From Chara braunii (taxonomy: Eukaryota; Streptophyta; Charophyceae; Charales; Characeae), in NCBI GenBank assembly GCA_003427395.1, contig BFEA01000056.1, positions 3,615,644 through 3,641,332 on the forward strand: a stretch of DNA of 25,689 nt, in the 5' to 3' direction. The notes under the pieces are model-generated. The model saw nothing but the letters and a program-made list of their open reading frames with translations, was not told the DNA's origin and did no database searches. Below, one piece after another: positions 9,665 through 18,380 of the stretch (within the stretch, counting starts at the first letter, position 1; the number at the start of each line of letters is the position of its first letter). A program made the position numbers and the translations under genes.

Positions 9665-10440
9665 ATCGCTTAATTATCGTGTTGTTAGTCCTATAACCCG
9701 GCCACGTGTCGGGCTCCCATACCAACCTCACGCCCAGGGCGACTTCCTGATCGGAGTGGGGTGTGGGCCTGGAAGTGCGAAAAGGGGTGTGCCAAGGAGT
9801 TTTGGGAAAGTGGGGGGGTGGAGTCCCAGGTCTTAGATCTCCTGTGGTAGAGTTTTTCGGGGGCATGAGTGCAATTTGGCAGAGAGGGCGGACCACTTCT
9901 AGTCATAAGGCAGATGGCATGCGCGGGTCATTTATGGTCGTTCGATCCATCTGTGTTGAGGACGGCGGTTCATCGAAAGATCCGTTCGGGGTGAGTGTGA
10001 TCCCGATGAGTCAGGGCGTCGGTTGTCGCCATGTGGCGCCGGTCGTCGTACGTTCTGGTCGGGCCCTCGCGGTCCCGAGGCTCTCTGGTTGCTGCATTGT
10101 CGGCAGTTTCCGCAGGGCGTGCGGGGCCAGTAGGGGGCTATGGCTTTCCACGGGATGACCCTGAGTTGATGATACAGGAGAAGAAGACGGAAGGGAGGGA
10201 AGTTAGTGGAGATAACAACAAAGCCAGGCGAAATAAAGTAGTGGGTGTGGTGCGAAGTGGGGAAATCAGAACACCGTGGATCGCAGGTTGTGGCAAAGTG
10301 GAACTCCCTAGGACACAATCGGTTCTCGGTTAGGCAGGGGAAGTGCTCCGGGTCGTACGACGAATCTGAGCTCCCGGAGCGCGTCATTATGTCATCGTAG
10401 AGCCGCGAAATTCCTAAGGGTGTGTCTTCATCGATTGCGA
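9665..10440 (-). other. 5' leader of the gypsy element (no gene seen)
   Basis: This GC-rich stretch lies between gag and the N gap. A minus-strand open frame at 10387-9932 begins MTRSGSSDSSYDPEHF but shows no family features and is probably chance. I see no similarity to 1424-1668, so it is not an LTR matching the sequence next to the 3' LTR. Confidence 0.45.
9712..9724 (-). other. Primer-binding-site-like motif upstream of gag
   Basis: The minus strand reads TGGTATGGGAGCC, two mismatches from the initiator tRNA-Met site TGGTATCAGAGCC, only 47 nt upstream of the gag ATG. If it is real, the 5' LTR would end here rather than in the gap, but the sequence behind it does not end in CA and does not resemble the 3' LTR. 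It is therefore an uncertain candidate. Confidence 0.25.
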
Positions 10441-10820
10441 NNNNNNNNNNNNNNNNNNNNNNNNNNNNNNNNNNNNNNNNNNNNNNNNNNNNNNNNNNNN
10501 NNNNNNNNNNNNNNNNNNNNNNNNNNNNNNNNNNNNNNNNNNNNNNNNNNNNNNNNNNNNNNNNNNNNNNNNNNNNNNNNNNNNNNNNNNNNNNNNNNNN
10601 NNNNNNNNNNNNNNNNNNNNNNNNNNNNNNNNNNNNNNNNNNNNNNNNNNNNNNNNNNNNNNNNNNNNNNNNNNNNNNNNNNNNNNNNNNNNNNNNNNNN
10701 NNNNNNNNNNNNNNNNNNNNNNNNNNNNNNNNNNNNNNNNNNNNNNNNNNNNNNNNNNNNNNNNNNNNNNNNNNNNNNNNNNNNNNNNNNNNNNNNNNNN
10801 NNNNNNNNNNNNNNNNNNNN
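10441..10820. other. Assembly gap (380 N)
   Basis: The bases are unknown. Sequence resumes at 10821 with the same bases as position 1 of the window, so the gap should hold at least the remaining 3' end of the 5' LTR and perhaps the primer-binding site. Confidence 1.
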
Positions 10821-12225
10821 GGTAAACAAGAACGGAATCAGTATTGATGACTACGCAAAAATTCCTACCCTACTCATGAATGCATCAAGACGATTAACAA
10901 AGGCAAAGATCATACGTACGGACACGCAACCAGATATAACATCCATTCATCTATTCATTCAACGTAATGCACTCAATATCTGAGATGGAAACCGCAAAGA
11001 CGAGTGTGGGCGAAAAAAAAACAAGCCAAGATTCTGAAAACAAAAACGGGCAAATCGCCCTGATCCGAAATCAAAATTTATATACACCAGCAGAGAGGGA
11101 GAAAAGACAAAAGAAACAGTAAATCCACGTCCATCAACCTCAGCTCCCTCTTCCTCTCTCTCTTCGCTCTCCGATGCGGACAGTCCGTCGTCGCGCACCA
11201 ACCCACGAAGTCGTCACCCCGCTTAGTCCTCCCACACCCGTAAGGTTCGCCCGCGCCCAAAGTCCGTCGTGGCCCGCGTCAACCCCGCGCGTTTGGCACC
11301 AGCTAGTCGGGTCGCCCGACTCCCACTTCAACTCACCTCTTACTTTGCTCGTGAGTCGACCCTCACTGATTGCGCTACCCCGAGCTTCCAACAACTGGTT
11401 AAGAGAGCTAACTAATCGCGCAGCCGGAATTTATAGCGTGCATGCATGCGCGAAGAACACGGAATTACAAGGACTTAGAAAGAAGATTAGAGAGGGAGCG
11501 CCTGCGTTTTGCATGATCGGGCCGTGGCGTGGGGGACTTTGCCTCTCTCCACACATCGATCCGATCATGCAGCCCGCGGGCGGGCTAGACATCACAAGAA
11601 GAAGAGAAGGCGGGAAATACGAAGCACAAGAAGAAAGATACAGTTACAATGGCGTCCGCCCAAAATTACAGTTACACACCCGTTCAAAGTCGCCGACTAA
11701 TCAGAGTTCCGTTGCATCTGCACTAAGAAGCGCGTAAGCAAAAAGCGTTGCGCGGCAAAAGAAGATCCTAATTGCAAAATTCCTAAATTCCTATCTAATG
11801 CGGAAAAGCAAGGAGCACAAACACCGAAAAGGAAGTCCGAAATTCCTAGAGCCCTCAGGGCTCGGCAAGATCTGAAGAAAAAGAATCCAAAAAGAAATTT
11901 CAAAAAGAAACAGCAAAATTCCCGCGCGATGTCCATGCGTAAAAAGCCCGAGCCTGAAACAAAAAGAAGCGACGTCAACACTTATTAATCGCGCGCATGA
12001 CAACTCGCCACTTACACAGCCAATCAATCAATCGATCGTCCCGGGGTCCATCCGGGCCTGAACCAGCCATCCGAAAGAAATCGACGCAAAAAGACGAAGA
12101 AGCGAGGACACCGATGCAATTTCCCATTCATCCCAATCTCCCGTAATTGGCCCATCCTTCCCAGCTTAGGACCCCTTATTGCTATCACAGAGAAAATCGC
12201 GTGGTGAAGAAATCGGTTCGTCACA
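10821..12225 (-). repeat. 5' LTR of the gypsy element (copy B, incomplete)
   Basis: This repeat matches 1-1423. On the minus strand it starts TGTGACGAACC at 12225. Bases 12226-12230 (AGATG) would be the right-hand target-site copy; the left copy is outside the window. TATA-like motifs lie at 11076-11084 and 11429-11435. The shorter CT tract lies at about 11151-11170. Confidence 0.8.
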
Positions 12226-12913
12226 AGATGTCTATTTTGCATGATAGCAGTGGAATGCCTTCCAAGAGGAGACTGCGAATGGACAGTTTGGTATCTCACC
12301 TGCTTTACCTTGGTCTGTACCAGGATTGGCAGGAGTGAGGTGTTGGGAAGGGTAACCTGTGAGGTGTCCTGTGACCATTCCTCGCAACGACTGTTCCCAT
12401 CGTCTAATTGTTCAAAAATTCTCAGAATTGAGGCATGATCTTTAATATTGGTGACCCATGTATCTTTTGGTAGCACTGCCTTTACCATAAATTCCTTCTA
12501 GAGAGTTGGAATAACTTCTACAATACTTGACAGGTGAGTATCAATATTACTCAAATTCCCAAGCTTCTGTCTAAGTTCTGTTGGTGTAACCCAGCGCTTG
12601 TGAGGGGTCAACCACAAATGACGAATCTGTGATACCCCATGTTGACTGTATGGAATGCCGAAATCTTGAGATTTTGATAAGGAAGAGACTGACAAACCAT
12701 TGGAGGTCTTGATTGTTGTGTGATCGAAGAGTGGTTGTGTCAAGATTTCATGGTACGGTTGAGGTCAGCGAATCATGTATGGTAGTAATGGTTTCCATGC
12801 AGCCAGAATTGGTTTCCAAACCTTGGATTTGACTGTCTTGTTTAGAAAACCTTTGACAAAGAAGCACGACCAGATGTCATCTTGATTCAAAACTTCTCAT
12901 TCTTGGGAGAGGA
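12226..12913 (-). pseudogene. LINE (non-LTR retrotransposon) ORF2 fragment, between RT and zf-RVT
   Basis: One minus-strand frame runs the whole length with stops near 12876, near 12767 and at 12500-12498. The translation has the tryptophan-rich character of the region between RT and the C-terminal zinc finger of plant LINEs: KVWKPILAAWKPLLPYM, ILTQPLFDHTTIK, IRHLWLTPHKRWVTPTEL and ELRQKLGNL. The stop at 12500 falls where LINE relatives commonly carry Trp before KEF. The frame ends abruptly at 12226, exactly where the gypsy LTR begins, so the gypsy element inserted into this LINE copy. It differs in sequence from the plus-strand LINE at 17858. Family call by pattern only. Confidence 0.55.
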
Positions 12914-13275
12914 TGTGCAGCAGGCCTCTATCTGCCCTGGCCTACAGCCAGGGCGTATTCGGCTATTTGCCTGTACGGCCTGTGGGACCAGGCTGTGGCC
13001 TGACCCCACAGGCCGTATGCTGTTTCAGTCTTGTCCAGTCCTGCCCGGTACCACTGTCGGTACCAGGCCAGGCCAATCCATTCCAGTCAGTCCGCTGGGG
13101 GTATACCCCAACTGCAGTCTGTTTTCATGTCATTCTACATTTGCACACTTTGGAGTACGTGTGTGTTGAGTCTGCGTCGAAGTTGCGCTGTCCCTTCCAG
13201 CTCCATCTCCATCTCCTCCTTCCTCAACCCTCCGTCTTGATCCTAACGGACCGCCATCCCGGCGGGTCCGTCACA
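12914..13275 (+). repeat. Candidate LTR of a plus-strand retrotransposon
   Basis: The segment starts TGTGCAG directly after the LINE fragment and ends CGTCACA, one base before a tRNA-Met primer site. The TGTG and CACA ends are inverted repeats, as expected for an LTR of 362 bp. The right end is well supported by the primer site; the left end is inferred. The body holds a row of strong hairpins, listed separately. Confidence 0.45.
12934..13109. repeat. Cluster of four perfect inverted repeats
   Basis: Within 176 bp there are four dyads: GCCCTGGC (12934-12941) with GCCAGGGC (12947-12954); TACGGCCTGTGGG (12974-12986) with its complement (13005-13017); a duplicated GGTACC pair (13047-13052, 13059-13064) nested in CCTG/CAGG flanks; and the palindrome GGGGTATACCCC (13098-13109). 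All lie inside the candidate LTR. Confidence 0.9.
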
Positions 13276-13276
13276 C

Positions 13277-13288
13277 TGGTATCAGAGC
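13277..13288 (+). other. Primer-binding site for initiator tRNA-Met
   Basis: TGGTATCAGAGC is complementary to the 3' end of plant initiator tRNA-Met and begins one base after the CACA end of the candidate LTR. It marks the start of minus-strand DNA synthesis for a plus-oriented LTR element. Confidence 0.75.
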
Positions 13289-13656
13289 GGGAATGTTCCC
13301 CGCTCCCACCCACCACACCGCATACAGTGAGAAATTGGTGTAATCCTGACAGCGGGATTTCCAACAGTTTTCAGGCGTTTTCGGGGCGGAAAACAGCGAA
13401 AAGTAACGGGGAGAAGCTGCAGAGACGAGAGGCGGAGATGCGGCGAAAAAGAGGGATCTCAGCACGACGCGTGAGAAAGAGGGACCTCAGAACGGCGTGC
13501 GCGCAAGCGCCAAGGCCAAGGCCGCCGCACGCGCACGTGCCACACGCCCACGCTGCCCTGCTGCCCTGTCAAGGCCGCCGCATGAGCGAGCGCCACGCGC
13601 CCACGCTGCCCTGCCCTGCCCCGTTCCCGGATTATATTATATCAATATCCGGGAGT

Positions 13657-13731
13657 GCAGCTGCCAGGGTTTGAACCTGGGCAGCTCCTGCTCATGCGCG
13701 TGTGTAGCCAAGCCCTTAACACACTGGCTGC
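13657..13731 (-). ncRNA. tRNA-like structure (possible SINE head or tRNA pseudogene)
   Basis: The 75-nt minus-strand segment has a textbook T arm: stem CCAGG/CCTGG around loop TTCAAAC (13680-13664), which also fits the pol III B box GGTTCAAACCC. Its ends, GCAGCCA and CAGCTGC, pair for five bases (GCAGC/GCTGC) at the positions of an acceptor stem. The D-arm and anticodon-arm regions do not fold convincingly and no anticodon can be assigned. It is probably a decayed tRNA-derived SINE head or tRNA pseudogene rather than a working tRNA. Confidence 0.42.
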
Positions 13732-14106
13732 TATCATAGTATCAGTAGATAGCGTGGCACGTTGGTCTTGAAGAGTGTCACGCCTACTATTTACCCCCCC
13801 CCCTCGACGAGCGGCGAGCAGCGAACAGCAGGCGAGGTAAGCTCTATTTGCCCCCACCCCCTGCCCCCCCCGGGGCGGAGGTGGCAATCTGTTGTGCCAC
13901 ACGGCAGCTGCTGAAGACTGAAGACCCCCCTGGCTAAGGGGCTGCGCCACATATTTTTTTTCTACTATTTTTCTACTGCTGCAACAGCAGTTTGGTAGCA
14001 GTTCAAGATTCCTCCCTGCCTAGGGGGCTGTGTGATTGTGGCAGTAGGGTGGATGATCAAGATCTCAGCCAACCCTAGATCATCATCATCATTTTTTTTA
14101 TTGATG

Positions 14107-14115
14107 TGGTATCAG
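14107..14115 (+). other. Second primer-binding-site-like motif
   Basis: TGGTATCAG matches the first nine bases of the initiator tRNA-Met site and then departs (GCC). It stands 144 nt before the gag start, a more usual distance than the full site at 13277. It may be the real primer site of this gag, which would make the 13277 site part of another element. Confidence 0.35.
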
Positions 14116-14258
14116 GCCAGCAGCATCTTGAAGGCCAAGTGGTAGTGCTTTGCTCTTGGCCAAACAATTGAGTAAGTACTGAAGAGAAAACTCAATTCCT
14201 GTTACCTCCATAGCTGTCTTCTGATTGTGTTATTTGTCTGTTTTGTGTGTGAAGAGAG

Positions 14259-15571
14259 ATGTCTGAGAAGGGGAAGGGTAAGGTTTCTGAAGAGAAACCT
14301 CAGCTTCCTCTCAACCCTCTAGAGGCTGAACTGCGTGTTGAGGAGGAGAAACTCTGCCTGGAAGCACAGGCAGTTGAGGTCATAAAGGCTGAGAGGAAAC
14401 GACGAGAAAAGGTTGATTAGAAAGAAGCCACAAAAAGGTTTCTCATCTCAGACATTGAGAAGATCAAAGTCAGTGGGACATCCAGTCAGCACAATAAGAA
14501 CATGGCTGAATTCGCCCTGTTACAGGATGATATCAACCGGTCTTATTTTACTAACTGGGATGTCAGAATCACCAGTTTGGAAAATCAGATGTCTGAGCAC
14601 TCCAAGAAATTGGATGATATCGGTTCCAAATTGGATCATCTGTTTGCACATCTGCAGATCCCACCAACTTTAACTCCTCTTCCCTCTCATGGGACCGGCA
14701 GAGCAGGTCCCTTACAACCACCACAATCCAGACCTACATCCCCTCCCTCTACACCCAAGTCAATTGCATCTTCACCTCCCTCAACCTCATTTGAGTTTCA
14801 GCGGCCCATGATGAGTCCTCCACCTATGTTCTCTGGTGAGGACCCCAAGGTGGATGTTGCAGATTGGGTCACTGCAACAAGAACCTACCTGAGTGGGTTC
14901 AAATGTGATGAGGAGGCGAACGTGAATGCCGTTCTGGCTCGCTTGGAGAGAGCTGCACTAAAATGGTGCACCTCTACCTCCAGCAAGCAGGGAATGGAAA
15001 TGGCAGATTGGGCGCAGAGGTTGGGGGTGACTAGATTTCTGCAGGCACCGCAAGACTGGTTTGCAGACAAGGAGCAGACCCGAAAAGCAGCAGATAAGAT
15101 CTTGCGTCTGGGCCAGAAAAGTTTGAGGGTTCCTTGTCCAAATTGTACTCCACCTTTGAGAGTCTGACATCGACTCCAGGGTTGGAGATGAGTGAGCAGG
15201 ATCTTGTCATTCATTTCCCCTGGGCAGCGCCTGAGCAATTCCAGCTTGCCTTATTCTCTCAGGGCCATGAGGACTGGCGGTCCTTTGGCAGAGAAGCCCT
15301 GGACTTGGAGTCCAAACTCCATGTCCAGGAAGCACCTTCTGAAGGAAGGAAGGGACCCTCCTCCAAGGGGCGAAGGAGGAGGAAGGGTGCCCTCTTTGCG
15401 CCGAAGCGGCAGGGGCGAGGGGGGCCGATGGATGTGCCGCAACAGACGGGATGGTCTGAGTGGCAGCAATACTCACCACTACGGAGGGGGAGTGCTAGAC
15501 CTGACCAGCAGAGGAGGAGGAACCATGATGTCTCTGTCTCTGAAGTTGTAGGGAACCGGACTCGGACCTAG
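14259..15571 (+). pseudogene. Gag of the plus-strand LTR retrotransposon
   Basis: The ATG at 14259 begins MSEKGKGKVSEE. The frame has a TAG at 14418-14420 and continues in frame through MAEFALLQDD (14502) to 15167. A frame change near 15115-15135, in or beside the AAAA run, leads into the frame ending at 15571. A charged N-terminal helix precedes a heptad-like coiled coil (VRITSLENQMSEHSKKL, KLDHLFAHL). A Ser/Pro linker is followed by a capsid-like region (MFSGEDPKVDVADWV, AVLARLERAALKWC). Past the shift, STFESLTSTPGLEM and QDLVIHFPWAAPEQF continue the Gag fold, and a basic tail follows. There is no zinc knuckle and no pol downstream, so the element is truncated near 15571. Confidence 0.68.
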
Positions 15572-15857
15572 TAGGGGATGGGGTGTGGGAGCGGTGGGGA
15601 GAGCGATGAGGGGAACCCTTGATGCGCTGGACTTCAAGGGCAAGCGTGTTGACTTGCGCCTCCAGGGGTGCAAGCGAATCGAGTCGCGCTTCCAAAGGTG
15701 CAAGGAGGGACGCAAGAACAACGCGAAGGTCTGTGGGGTCCACAGAGGTTTAACCCTGGACCGTCGGGTGGGTGAGCGTCTGAGAGGAGGAAGGCGCCAC
15801 AACGATCTCCTCGAGTGCAATCCCGTCCGTGGGCGGTAGAGGAAGACGGGTAGACAT
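15495..15857 (-). pseudogene. N-terminal Gag fragment of another LTR element, minus strand
   Basis: A minus-strand frame opens with MSTRLPLPPTDGIALEE at 15857, has a TAA near 15753, and continues as DPTDLRVVLASLLAPLEARL and LAPLEAQVNTLALEVQRI. This leucine-heptad coiled coil is followed by a Ser/His/Arg-rich linker. Such an N terminus is typical of Gag in plant gypsy elements, but no capsid domain remains. The fragment meets the plus-strand gag end-to-end around 15500-15570. Moderate to low confidence; a chance open frame in GC-rich DNA is possible. Confidence 0.38.
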
Positions 15858-16312
15858 GGTGGGAGGTGGGGAGAGAGATGGGTTGTGGTGTGGGAACAGG
15901 GGATCACTGGTGAGAGGGAGGGGACCGCGGGAGCGGAGTGAGCAGTCGTGAGTCGGATCGCCAAGGAGTAGGCGGGCCGCGCGTGCGATGGTAGCACGGG
16001 CCCGGTCGAGGGGAGAAGATCCGTTGCGTTCCAGGGTGCCCGACGGAAGGAGTCGGGAAAGGGGGGGTTTAGAAGAACCCTAAACTGTACGAGAACCCTA
16101 AGAAAACCCTTATCTGAAGTTTGGGTGGTTACAGTAGGGTAGCGGCAACCTAATCAAGCAAATAAAATAGCAACCATGGGGGGGGGGGGAAGAAAAAATA
16201 AATAAACAGTGAAATTTTGAGAAAAAAATAAAAGAAAATAAATAAATAAAAATAAATAAATAAAGAAATAAGCAAAAGGTGAGGGGAGATAGAATATTTA
16301 TCTTTTTGAAAT
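15858..16312. other. Noncoding stretch before the hairpin repeats
   Basis: The left part is GC-rich, possibly the leader of the minus-strand gag fragment. It contains several AACCCTA-like steps (16075-16112) without a true telomeric array. From about 16185 it turns into A-rich, AAATAAAT-like simple sequence. Confidence 0.5.
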
Positions 16313-16712
16313 TTTTGGCAGCATTTTCCTACCCCAATGGGGTCAAAAATATGCAAAGAGGAAGGAGAGACTAAGAGAAGCACAATAAGTTTTACAATGC
16401 CGCAAATGAAAATTTCAAGAAAAATAAATAAATAAATAAATAATTAAATGAGGAGGTGGAGGGGAGTGAAGAAAAACTAAGTGTTGGATTTTTCGAAAAT
16501 TTCGGCAGCATTTTGTTACCCCCATGGGGTCGAAGTGTGTCGTCAAAAAACAGATGACTAAGTAAAATGGGAGAGAGTAGGGAGAAAAGAGAAATTTTCG
16601 GCAGCACTTCGGTACCCCCACGGGGTCGAAATGTGCGGAAAAATACTAAGTATGAAAAAAACAGAAAATTTCGGCAGCACTTCGTTACCCCCAAGGGGTC
16701 AAAATGTGTGCC
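16313..16712. repeat. Four-copy dispersed hairpin repeat (GGCAGCA / ACCCC-GGGGT)
   Basis: Four related units of about 43 bp lie at 16313-16354, 16500-16542, 16596-16638 and 16669-16712. Each has TTCGGCAGCA (TTTTGGCAGCA in the first), then a short stem ACCCC...GGGGT with variable loop bases, then a TCGAAATGTG-like end. A GACTAAG or ACTAAGT word recurs after each unit within A-rich spacers. The stem is invariant while the central bases change (AA, CA, CA, CA with T, C or A following), which suggests a conserved structural core. Confidence 0.85.
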
Positions 16713-17846
16713 GAAAGCAAGAATGACTAAGTCCTAATCAGATTTGAGGGGGCCGCAAATAAATTCGAATTTTCAGAATAAATAAAAAGAAAAAGAAAAA
16801 AAAAAGAAATAAAAAAATGAGAAAAGAAGGGGGGAATAAGATAATTCGAACTTTTTGAGGAAAAAAAAAGATTTAAATCAAAGAGAAAGAGAAAAGAAGA
16901 AAAACAGAAAAATTCGAAGTTGGGGGGGGAGGGGATGAAAAAGTGAGGAAGAAAGAGAGAAAGAGTGAAAGAGTGAAGTGGGAGATGGGGGGATGTTGGG
17001 GTTGCAGTTAGGGAAGGGAAGAGGGAGAGGAGGGTGGTAGAATGGGAGAGAAGGATATGGAAAAGGTAGAGAGGATTAAATGAGATTAGCAGAAGATGGT
17101 GAGTGGGGAGGAGAGGAGAAAAAAAGGTTGTGAAAGATGAGTGAAGAGGAAGGTAGGAGGAGGGGGGTAGTGGTAGAGTTAGTAAGGATGATTAGATGAT
17201 GGGGGGGGAAGAGAAAAGGGGTTGGGGTAGAGTAGGTTAGTGGAGAGAGAGGGTATGGCGAATTACAACAATCACTGTAACTGACTCAAATCATCAAATC
17301 TGACAGTGCGATTTCAGACACTGACTGAATACTGAATTGTGATTTACCAGGGACTGACAGAATTGAATTCTGACGCACAGAATCAAAGTTATGAGTGACC
17401 TTAGTCTACCCAAGCTTTGGCTATGGCAGTGCACTATCACTCTCAGATGGACCCTGAACAATCCAATTCACAATATCATTTCAATCGCAATACTGTACTA
17501 CAGTCCCAGATAGAAATTGAGTTAGAAAGGAGGTTAAACAGGGTTAGTAGAAGTCAAAGAAGAAAAGTAGGGGAGAAATAGCTATGGCTGTCCCACAGTC
17601 TGAAGTTCGATTTTCAACTGTAACTTGCCTGACAGACCACAATTCGCTATTATGAAAATAGCCCCAGAATCGCCACACAGAGTGGAGTATGGAACTCACT
17701 TACTTCAGGGTCAACTCTGAAGTGGATGACGAAAGCTCTGGCTATGGCTGTCTGCACAGACCCAATTTCGTCAGTTTCTTCCTCTGATTACTCCCAGTGT
17801 TCCCACGTACAAAATTCGCTGAAAATTGGTAATCTAGTAGATATCA
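16713..17846. other. Purine-rich plus strand, then unidentified LINE-flanking sequence
   Basis: From 16740 to about 17265 the plus strand is almost entirely A and G, with G runs and GAGAGA patches. From 17266 to 17846 the composition is balanced and no gene is visible. This last part is the left half of the locus interrupted by the LINE at 17858. Confidence 0.7.
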
Positions 17847-17857
17847 CAGATGCACTT
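17847..17857. repeat. Left target-site duplication of the LINE
   Basis: CAGATGCACTT occurs here and again at 21137-21147, directly outside the 5' truncation point and the terminal poly(A). The 11-bp length suits target-primed reverse transcription. Confidence 0.88.
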
Positions 17858-18380
17858 AATTGCGGCCCATGTTTCAGACGCCGGGTAAAGATCCTTCATA
17901 CAAATGCAATGACTACAGTCATGGTGAACGGCAACCTAGCCCCACCTATAAAGCTCCAAAGGTCAGTGAGGCAAGGAGACCCCCTAGCCCCGTACTTGTT
18001 CTTCATTGTTATGGAAGCTCTGGCCGCCAACCTAAGAGAACACAAGAATATCCAAAGAATACAAGTGTCTTCAATACCACAGGACGCAATTCCAGTCTGC
18101 TCTTTGTTCGCGGATGATCTAACACTAATGATCGAGGCCTCCCATGCATCGATGGCGGAAGTCCAACACATGATGGACCGCTTCTGTAGATTGGCAGACA
18201 TGAAGGTCAACTGGGGAAACAAAACCCAGGGTTGGTGGATACACCACCAAGGAGTACGCCCCCCTGAGGAACCCAAACTTAAATGGTTGCCCAAAGAAGC
18301 CCCGCTTAGGGTGCTAGGGGTGCTGATGTCAGCTGAAGGTAGGCCAACTCCAAATAATCAATGGATCTCTGGCCCCCCCT
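17858..18380 (+). pseudogene. LINE reverse transcriptase, C-terminal half of the domain
   Basis: The RT performs target-primed reverse transcription. The frame shows RRVKILHTNAMTTVMVNGN, then SVRQGDPLAPYLFFIVMEAL, the fingers/palm motif typical of plant LINEs. The catalytic FADD box follows in SLFADDLTLMIEA (18107-18118), then KVNWGNKTQ and the thumb start LRVLGVLMS. The N-terminal RT motifs are missing because of 5' truncation. The frame is lost in the C7 run at 18372-18378; the LINE protein continues in another frame from about 18380. Confidence 0.88.

Larger units (their letters stand above)
1..12225 (-). mobile_element. Ty3/gypsy LTR retrotransposon, degenerate, minus strand
   Basis: The element consists of two direct repeats of about 1.4 kb enclosing minus-strand gag, protease, RT, RNase H, integrase and a third reading frame. 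The order PR-RT-RH-IN is diagnostic of Ty3/gypsy. The repeats both end at the same base on the high-coordinate side, where the minus strand begins TGTGACGAACC, and sequence beyond differs (1424 onward against 12226 onward). Conserved TATA-like motifs on the minus strand of both repeats agree with minus-strand transcription. The left repeat runs off the window and the right one runs into the N gap, so the LTR 3' ends, the left target-site copy and possibly the true primer-binding site cannot be seen. No polypurine tract is evident before the 3' LTR. Gag and pol are broken at many points, so the copy is not autonomous. Confidence 0.82.
13289..14258 (+). other. Leader region between primer site and gag
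   Basis: There is no coding signal in these ~970 nt. The region holds CCCTG-rich repeats (13540-13620), the tRNA-like structure at 13657-13731, C runs near 13794 and 13863, a CTGCTG/CAGCAG dyad near 13976-13990 and a T-rich stretch before a second primer-like site. A TGTCACGCC at about 13778 could be the start of a further LTR, but its end is not established. Confidence 0.4.

Noticed and set aside
9932-10387. 151-codon minus-strand frame upstream of gag (MTRSGSSDSSYDPEHF...)
   Set aside because: It has GC-rich composition, no domain, no conserved spacing and no relation to gag. Chance is more likely than a leader protein.
10420-10983. Long open frames across the N gap
   Set aside because: They consist of unknown bases translated as X.
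16075-16112. AACCCTA-like steps suggesting telomeric repeats
   Set aside because: There are only a few irregular copies separated by other bases, not an array.
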